64,000 nucleotides of DNA. Source: Uliginosibacterium flavum (lineage in GTDB: Bacteria; Pseudomonadota; Gammaproteobacteria; Burkholderiales; Rhodocyclaceae). Positions 59,965 to 64,000 of this stretch are shown one piece after another (position 1 is the first letter of the stretch; every line of letters starts with the position of its first letter). Location: assembly GCF_040566545.1 (NCBI RefSeq), contig NZ_JBEWZI010000018.1, positions 15,773 through 79,772 on the forward strand, written 5' to 3'. The notes below the pieces were generated by a model. The model saw nothing but the letters and a program-made list of their open reading frames with translations. It was not told the DNA's origin and did not search any database. The position numbers and the translations under genes were made by a program.

Positions 59965-59984
59965 ATCCGTAGCGGCATTCTTCG

Positions 59985-60026
59985 CCAATAAAAAAACGCT
60001 GCCCTAGCGCAGCGTTTTTTTATTGG
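59985..60026. terminator. Bidirectional terminator between lexA unit and fabI
   Basis: CCAATAAAAAAACGCTGC (59985-60002) and its exact complement (60009-60026) form an 18-base stem with a six-base loop and A/T runs on both sides. It serves the plus-strand lexA unit and the minus-strand fabI. Confidence 0.95.
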
Positions 60027-60038
60027 CCAGTCTGAAAA

Positions 60039-60830
60039 TCAGATTGGTTGCTCGTTACCAATTGCTACAGCATTGAAACCCGCATCGACATACATGATTT
60101 CGGCCGAAATTCCCGACGCCAGATCTGAACACAGGAATGCTGCCGCATTGCCGACTTCCTCAATCGTCACATTGCGGCGCATCGGCGCTTGCTGTTCCGT
60201 GTGGGTCAGCAGCTTGCCGAAATTTCCGATACTGGAAGAGGCCATGGTACGGATCGGGCCAGCCGAGATGGCGTTCACGCGTGTACCTTCCGGGCCCACG
60301 GCTGCAGAGATATAGCGTACCGACGCCTCCAGGCTGGCTTTGGCCAGACCCATCACGTTGTAATTGGGCAGGGTGCGCACCGCGCCCAGATACGAAAGGG
60401 TCAGCAGCGAGCCATTGCGGCCCTGCATCAAGGGACGTGCGGCCTTGGCCAGAGCGGCAAAACTGTAACTGCTTACATCATGGGCGATCCGGAACGCGTC
60501 GCGTGAAAGACCTTCCAGAAAATCGCCCTTTAGTGCTTCGCCCGGCGCGAAAGCCAGCGAGTGCACCACGCTGTCCAGACCATCCCAATCCTGGCTGATG
60601 GCATCGAACAGCGCGGCAATTTGTGCGTCGTCCTGCACATCACAGGGAAATATCCGGGTGCTGTCAAAAGTTCTTGCCATTGCGGTGACGCGCTCAAGCA
60701 AACGCTCGTTCTGGTAAGTGAATGCCAGTTCCGCGCCTTCGCGATGCATGGCCTTGGCAATCCCGTAGGCGATGGATCGATCACTCAGCAGCCCGCAAAT
60801 CAGGATGCGCTTGCCTGTCAGAAACCCCAT
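60039..60830 (-). CDS. fabI: Enoyl-[acyl-carrier-protein] reductase (NADH) FabI
   Basis: The 263-residue protein is a short-chain dehydrogenase with GLLSDRSIAYGIAKAM at the NAD site (about 13-28), SLAFAP, and the FabI catalytic pair Tyr-x6-Lys in NYNVMGLAKAS (about 155-163). It reduces the enoyl-ACP in the last step of fatty-acid elongation and is the target of triclosan. It lies 67 bases downstream of the parvulin gene on the same strand. Confidence 0.97.
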   Translation of the reverse strand: MGFLTGKRILICGLLSDRSIAYGIAKAMHREGAELAFTYQNERLLERVTAMARTFDSTRIFPCDVQDDAQIAALFDAISQDWDGLDSVVHSLAFAPGEALKGDFLEGLSRDAFRIAHDVSSYSFAALAKAARPLMQGRNGSLLTLSYLGAVRTLPNYNVMGLAKASLEASVRYISAAVGPEGTRVNAISAGPIRTMASSSIGNFGKLLTHTEQQAPMRRNVTIEEVGNAAAFLCSDLASGISAEIMYVDAGFNAVAIGNEQPI

Positions 60831-60866
60831 TTTTATCCCGATTCAAACATGCGCGATGAAGTTTGT

Positions 60867-60887
60867 GCCGGGGCACGTGGCCCCGGC
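60867..60887 (-). terminator. GC-rich hairpin between parvulin gene and fabI
   Basis: GCCGGGGC (60867-60874) pairs with GCCCCGGC (60880-60887) around ACGTG, ten bases after the parvulin stop. There is no T run, so termination would be incomplete. Confidence 0.45.
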
Positions 60888-60897
60888 AATCCTGAGC

Positions 60898-61680
60898 TTA
60901 TTCGACTTTTGATTTGGCCAGCAAAGTCTTGATGTGCGCGTTCAGAGCTTGCTGTTCCAGATACTGACGCAGCTCGTTTTTCTTTTCTTCAAAGGTCGGC
61001 GGCACTGCCTTGCGGGTTTCATCCAGCATGATCACGTGGAAGCCATAGGTCGTTTGTACCGGGACGGTGGTGAACTTGCCCTTTTCCAGCTTTGTCACGG
61101 CATCACCGAAGGGTTGGGGCAGGCCTTTCGGAGAAACCCAGCCAATATCGCCGCCATTATCCTTGGAGCCGGCATCGACGGAGTCCTTGGCCAGATCTGC
61201 AAACTTCGCGCCGCTCTGCAATTTGGCGATCACGGCCTGAGCATCTGCTTCAGTGAGTGTCTGGATATGGCGCACCTTGTGTTCGGTACTGGACATGTCA
61301 GCGACGCGACGCTCGTATTCGCTGCGCATTTGCGCATCCGATATGGGGTTGGCCACGGCCCACTCGTTGATGTAGGACGCAATCAGGATGCCTTGACGCG
61401 CCATTTCAACGCGTACCTGAATGTCAGACTTTTTGTCCAGACCACGCTTTTTCGCTTCCTGGGCCAGAACTTCACGCCGCACAAGCTCCTCCTTGATGGC
61501 GCGGCGCAGCGCTTCGTCGTTAGGCGCTCCCTGCGCAATTTGCTCATTTGCCATCAGATCGCCAACAGCAGCAGAAATCGGCACGCCATTAACTTTTCCG
61601 AGCGCTTTGGGTTCTGCAGCAAACAGGGAGGAAGACGCCAGCGTCAGCGCCACGGCAAGACAAGTCAGCTTTAGTTTCAT
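60898..61680 (-). CDS. Periplasmic parvulin-type peptidyl-prolyl isomerase
   Basis: I start at the ATG at 61680 (260 residues), which gives a signal peptide (about 1-22, LASSSLFAAE). The N-terminal chaperone part (DEALRRAIKEELVRREVLAQEAKKRGL) is followed by a parvulin domain (about 128-225; HKVRHIQTLTEADAQAVI, GGDIGWVSPKGLPQPF, VQTTYGFHVIMLDE). It helps outer-membrane and periplasmic protein folding. It is the third gene of a yciB-bolA-parvulin operon. Confidence 0.93.
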   Translation of the reverse strand: MKLKLTCLAVALTLASSSLFAAEPKALGKVNGVPISAAVGDLMANEQIAQGAPNDEALRRAIKEELVRREVLAQEAKKRGLDKKSDIQVRVEMARQGILIASYINEWAVANPISDAQMRSEYERRVADMSSTEHKVRHIQTLTEADAQAVIAKLQSGAKFADLAKDSVDAGSKDNGGDIGWVSPKGLPQPFGDAVTKLEKGKFTTVPVQTTYGFHVIMLDETRKAVPPTFEEKKNELRQYLEQQALNAHIKTLLAKSKVE

Positions 61681-61726
61681 GGTATTTCCTGATTGAACAA
61701 TTGAAAAATGGACAGCTTGCAGCGGT

Positions 61727-61990
61727 TTATTCGCGTTCAACTTCGTCCGGGCTTAAGGCTGTGATGCTCAGCGCATGCACGGCGCCGCTCATCAATGTAC
61801 TGAGAGTGGCATACACCATACGATGGCGGGCAAGGGCAGATTTTCCTGCAAATGCGGCGGAAACGATTTTCAGGCTGTAATGCCCGCCACCCTTGGCGCC
61901 TGCGTGACCAATGTGCTGCTGGCTATCATCAGTTAATTCACAGATGCTTGGAGACAGTTGCGCCAATTGCGCCCGGATTTGTTCAAGCAT
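61727..61990 (-). CDS. bolA: BolA family protein
   Basis: The 87-residue protein has the BolA core: IRAQLAQLSPSICELTDDSQQHIGHAG, then GGHYSLKIVSAAFAGKSALARHRMVYATL, with the His used in [2Fe-2S] binding with monothiol glutaredoxins. It is encoded three bases after yciB and 46 before the parvulin gene. Confidence 0.95.
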   Translation of the reverse strand: MLEQIRAQLAQLSPSICELTDDSQQHIGHAGAKGGGHYSLKIVSAAFAGKSALARHRMVYATLSTLMSGAVHALSITALSPDEVERE

Positions 61991-61993
61991 GTT

Positions 61994-62629
61994 TCATGCG
62001 TCCTCGGCCGAAGTTTCGCTTTTCATATGGCGTGCGAGGTATAGCGCTTGAGCAAGGGCAAATAGCAGGGTAAGTCCCATGCTGCCGAAGAGCTTGAAAT
62101 TGAACCAGGTGTTTTCAGAGAAGTTGTAGGCAACCACAAGATTGAGAATGCCCATGAAGTAGAAAAATCCCACCCAGGCCAGGTTCAGTCCATGCCAGCC
62201 CTTGTCGGACAGTTTGACACCGTCACCGATCATTGCCTGCAGCAGGTTTTTGCCGAACAGGCGTGGGCTGAGCCAGAAGGCGGTGGCCATCAGCCAGTAA
62301 ACAATGCTGAATTTCCACTTGATGAAGGCCGGGTTGTGAAACCAGACGGTGGCCCCGCCGAAAACCAGCGCCGCCCCCAGTGTGATCCAGGACATGGTGC
62401 CGATTTTTTTGCCGCGAGCCCACAGCCAGACAATCTGACCCATGATGGCGACGACAACGACGACTGTTGCAATAACGGTCGGCGCTTCATTCGGCCCGAC
62501 GACTCCACCGGAGACCATGAATCCGAACCATTCAGAGGCTTTCTGGGCCGCGAGTTCCTTGTTGTGCTTGGCAAACTGGAACGCGGCATAGAAGAACGCG
62601 ACGGGGAAGAAATCGAAAAGTAGCTTCAT
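61994..62629 (-). CDS. yciB: Septation protein A / inner-membrane protein YciB
   Basis: The 211-residue protein starts MKLLFDFFPVAFFYAAF, the family signature, and has five membrane segments. Conserved motifs include WLWARGKKIGTMSWITLG, NPAFIKWKFSIVYWL and GWHGLNLAWVGFFYFMG. A hydrophilic loop (about 32-50, QKASEWFGFMVSGGVVGPNE) is longer than in E. coli YciB. It acts in envelope integrity and cell division. bolA follows after three bases. Confidence 0.95.
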   Translation of the reverse strand: MKLLFDFFPVAFFYAAFQFAKHNKELAAQKASEWFGFMVSGGVVGPNEAPTVIATVVVVVAIMGQIVWLWARGKKIGTMSWITLGAALVFGGATVWFHNPAFIKWKFSIVYWLMATAFWLSPRLFGKNLLQAMIGDGVKLSDKGWHGLNLAWVGFFYFMGILNLVVAYNFSENTWFNFKLFGSMGLTLLFALAQALYLARHMKSETSAEDA

Positions 62630-62687
62630 TTGGCGGCCGATTATAGACGAGAGATAGTGTTTTTGATCGTGCGCCGATTGTCGGTTG

Positions 62688-64000
62688 TCACAGCCTCAGC
62701 TTCAGTACCGCGCGCAAGCCGCCCCCTTCGCGAGGCAACAAGTCCAGGTGGCCGCCGTGCAACTTGGCAATGCGTTCCACAATGGCCAGTCCGAGGCCGG
62801 ATCCTTGAGCATTGCTACGGGCGCTTTCAAGACGGGTGAAGGGGCGTTTCAGGCGCTCCGCCTGATCAGCCGGAATACCCGGACCACGATCAGCGAGTTC
62901 GATTTCCAGACCATCCGGAAAGTTCCGCAGGCGGAGTGCTAGAGGCTGGTCCGTATCGGCATAACGCAAGGCGTTATCGATCAGATTGGTGACGGCGCGG
63001 CGCAAGGATTGAGCTCGCACGGGGGCGATCACTTGTTCCGGGGTGTCCAGCTCGATGAGCGTTCCCCGGCGCCGGGAAGCCTGAGCCAGATCGTGCAGCA
63101 ATGCAGCAATGTCACAATCCTGCGCCGGTTCCGCCTGACTGTCGCGGGCGAAGTCGAGGAATTGACCGATGATGCGATCCATGTCCTCGATGTCCTGGCC
63201 CATCGCGGCGATGTCATCCGTGTGGGCGCCGGACATCTCGATGCCCAGACGCAGGCGGGCCAGGGGCGTGCGCAAGTCGTGCGAAACTCCAGCGAGGATC
63301 AGGGCGCGATCAGACTCCAGTTCGGCCAGATCCTGTGACATCTGGTTGAAGGCTTGCGCCACCGCGGCGATTTCGTTGGCGCCGTGTTCGGGCAGGTTGG
63401 GGGCGGGTTCGCCACGGCCAATTGCGCGTGCGGCGCTTTCCAGGGCTTTGAGCGGGCGATTCAGGCCGCGCACCACCAGATAGGCGGCAATCAAGGCCAG
63501 CAGGATTGCGGCAATCCCCCAGCCCAGCCATTCGGCTGCAGCGGGGCCAGCGATTCGTTCCCTGGGCAGCATGATCCAGTACTCGTCTTCGGGATCTTCT
63601 TCGTCGACACGAAAACTGACGAAAAAGCCCGGTAGATCATTCAGCTCTGCCGAAAACCGGGTGTAGGCACCAAGGCGCTTGCGTACCGATGCCTGCAGCG
63701 CGCGCGTCGGGCTGCTATCGGGCAGCCCGACAAGCTTGTCTGTACTTTCAGCGGGCAGGACGCGGATGCCTTCGATGCTGTTCAGGTCATGCAGAAGTGC
63801 AAGGCGCTGGGTTTCATCCGCAGCAATCAGCGCCGAGCGGGTCAGATTGACCATGCTCACAACCATCTGTGCGGTCTGGGCGGCGCGTGGCCGCAGTGCG
63901 TAATAGTTGTAGATCTGCAACCAGGCCAGCAGCGAGGCGCCCAGCAGCAAGGCGATCAGCAGGAAGCTGCGCCACAGCAGGGTGCGCGGCCAAGGCAGGC
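62688..64000 (-). CDS. EnvZ-like sensor histidine kinase, N-terminus beyond the window
   Basis: The frame is open to base 64000, so the first residues are missing; the visible part has 437 codons. Near the left edge of the protein is PRTLLWRSFLLIALLLGASLL, a first membrane helix, then a periplasmic domain, a second helix (about 150 residues on), a HAMP domain, HisKA with the phospho-accepting His in GVSHDLRTPLARL, and an ATPase domain with DNALRYAD (N), ADRGPGIPA (G1) and GSGLGLAIVERI (G2). The response regulator should lie beyond the right edge. The EnvZ-like order suggests osmotic or envelope sensing. Confidence 0.92.
   Translation of the reverse strand, partial: LPWPRTLLWRSFLLIALLLGASLLAWLQIYNYYALRPRAAQTAQMVVSMVNLTRSALIAADETQRLALLHDLNSIEGIRVLPAESTDKLVGLPDSSPTRALQASVRKRLGAYTRFSAELNDLPGFFVSFRVDEEDPEDEYWIMLPRERIAGPAAAEWLGWGIAAILLALIAAYLVVRGLNRPLKALESAARAIGRGEPAPNLPEHGANEIAAVAQAFNQMSQDLAELESDRALILAGVSHDLRTPLARLRLGIEMSGAHTDDIAAMGQDIEDMDRIIGQFLDFARDSQAEPAQDCDIAALLHDLAQASRRRGTLIELDTPEQVIAPVRAQSLRRAVTNLIDNALRYADTDQPLALRLRNFPDGLEIELADRGPGIPADQAERLKRPFTRLESARSNAQGSGLGLAIVERIAKLHGGHLDLLPREGGGLRAVLKLRL

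Noticed and set aside
1..64000. CRISPR arrays, tRNA, rRNA, insertion sequences or prophage
   Set aside because: No regularly spaced direct repeats, no tRNA- or rRNA-like sequence and no transposase or integrase motif were found; the HNH protein has no mobile-element partners.

Overview
The window is chromosomal DNA from a motile, Gram-negative betaproteobacterium with moderately high GC content. The evidence is a beta/gamma-type FlhDC master regulator, CheZ and CheV chemotaxis proteins, an E. coli-like yciB-bolA-parvulin cluster, an 87-residue IF-1 of the kind seen in betaproteobacteria, and many outer-membrane and periplasmic proteins. Neisseriales or Rhodocyclales would fit, but the sequence alone does not settle the genus. 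I saw no rRNA, tRNA, CRISPR, transposase or prophage genes.

Layout. 1-4346 (minus): four exported proteins of unknown function, ending in a CsgG/LpoB-like lipoprotein cut by the window edge. 4568-6746: SemiSWEET, HNH nuclease, a TonB-like protein and a Nudix hydrolase. 6902-10671: two multi-domain diguanylate cyclases. 11065-22971: a motility and chemotaxis island, flhDC, motAB, hpt, cheR, cheB, a STAS protein, two tandem cheV, cheY, cheZ and cheA, with several sigma-28-like promoters sharing an 11-base spacer. 23209-33186: housekeeping and miscellaneous genes (DUF3135, cysM, a degenerate PolB-type exonuclease, an ArnT-like glycosyltransferase, rpmE, rho, trxA, a MATE pump, DUF3617, a LOG-family protein, a YfcH-like epimerase).

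33369-44695 (minus) is the most unusual part: a compact nine-gene operon encoding DUF2170 (YjfI-like), PspA, a 111-residue unknown, YqiJ, a YqiK flotillin, a TerB-like protein, a zinc-ribbon protein, a 1757-residue DUF3686-type AAA ATPase and a CorA-like membrane protein. Its promoter region carries two exact tandem copies of a 15-base unit, each containing a dyad, which supply perfect -35 hexamers. This looks like a membrane-stress or membrane-remodelling system with its own regulator.

46113-49757 (minus) is a bufferin-type RiPP operon (BufA1 precursor, DUF692/MNIO enzyme, DUF2063 partner, DoxX) followed by an ECF sigma factor and a zinc-motif anti-sigma-like protein. 50159-55023: cold-shock protein, IF-1 and HrpA helicase. 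55312-58930: flgK, flgL and a lipoprotein, behind a sigma-54-like promoter. 59061-59964: lexA behind two perfect SOS boxes, plus a 59-residue unknown. 60039-64000 (minus): fabI, a parvulin, bolA, yciB and an EnvZ-like histidine kinase truncated by the window end. A family of short imperfect palindromic repeats with a GGCTGAAGAGCC core is scattered between genes.
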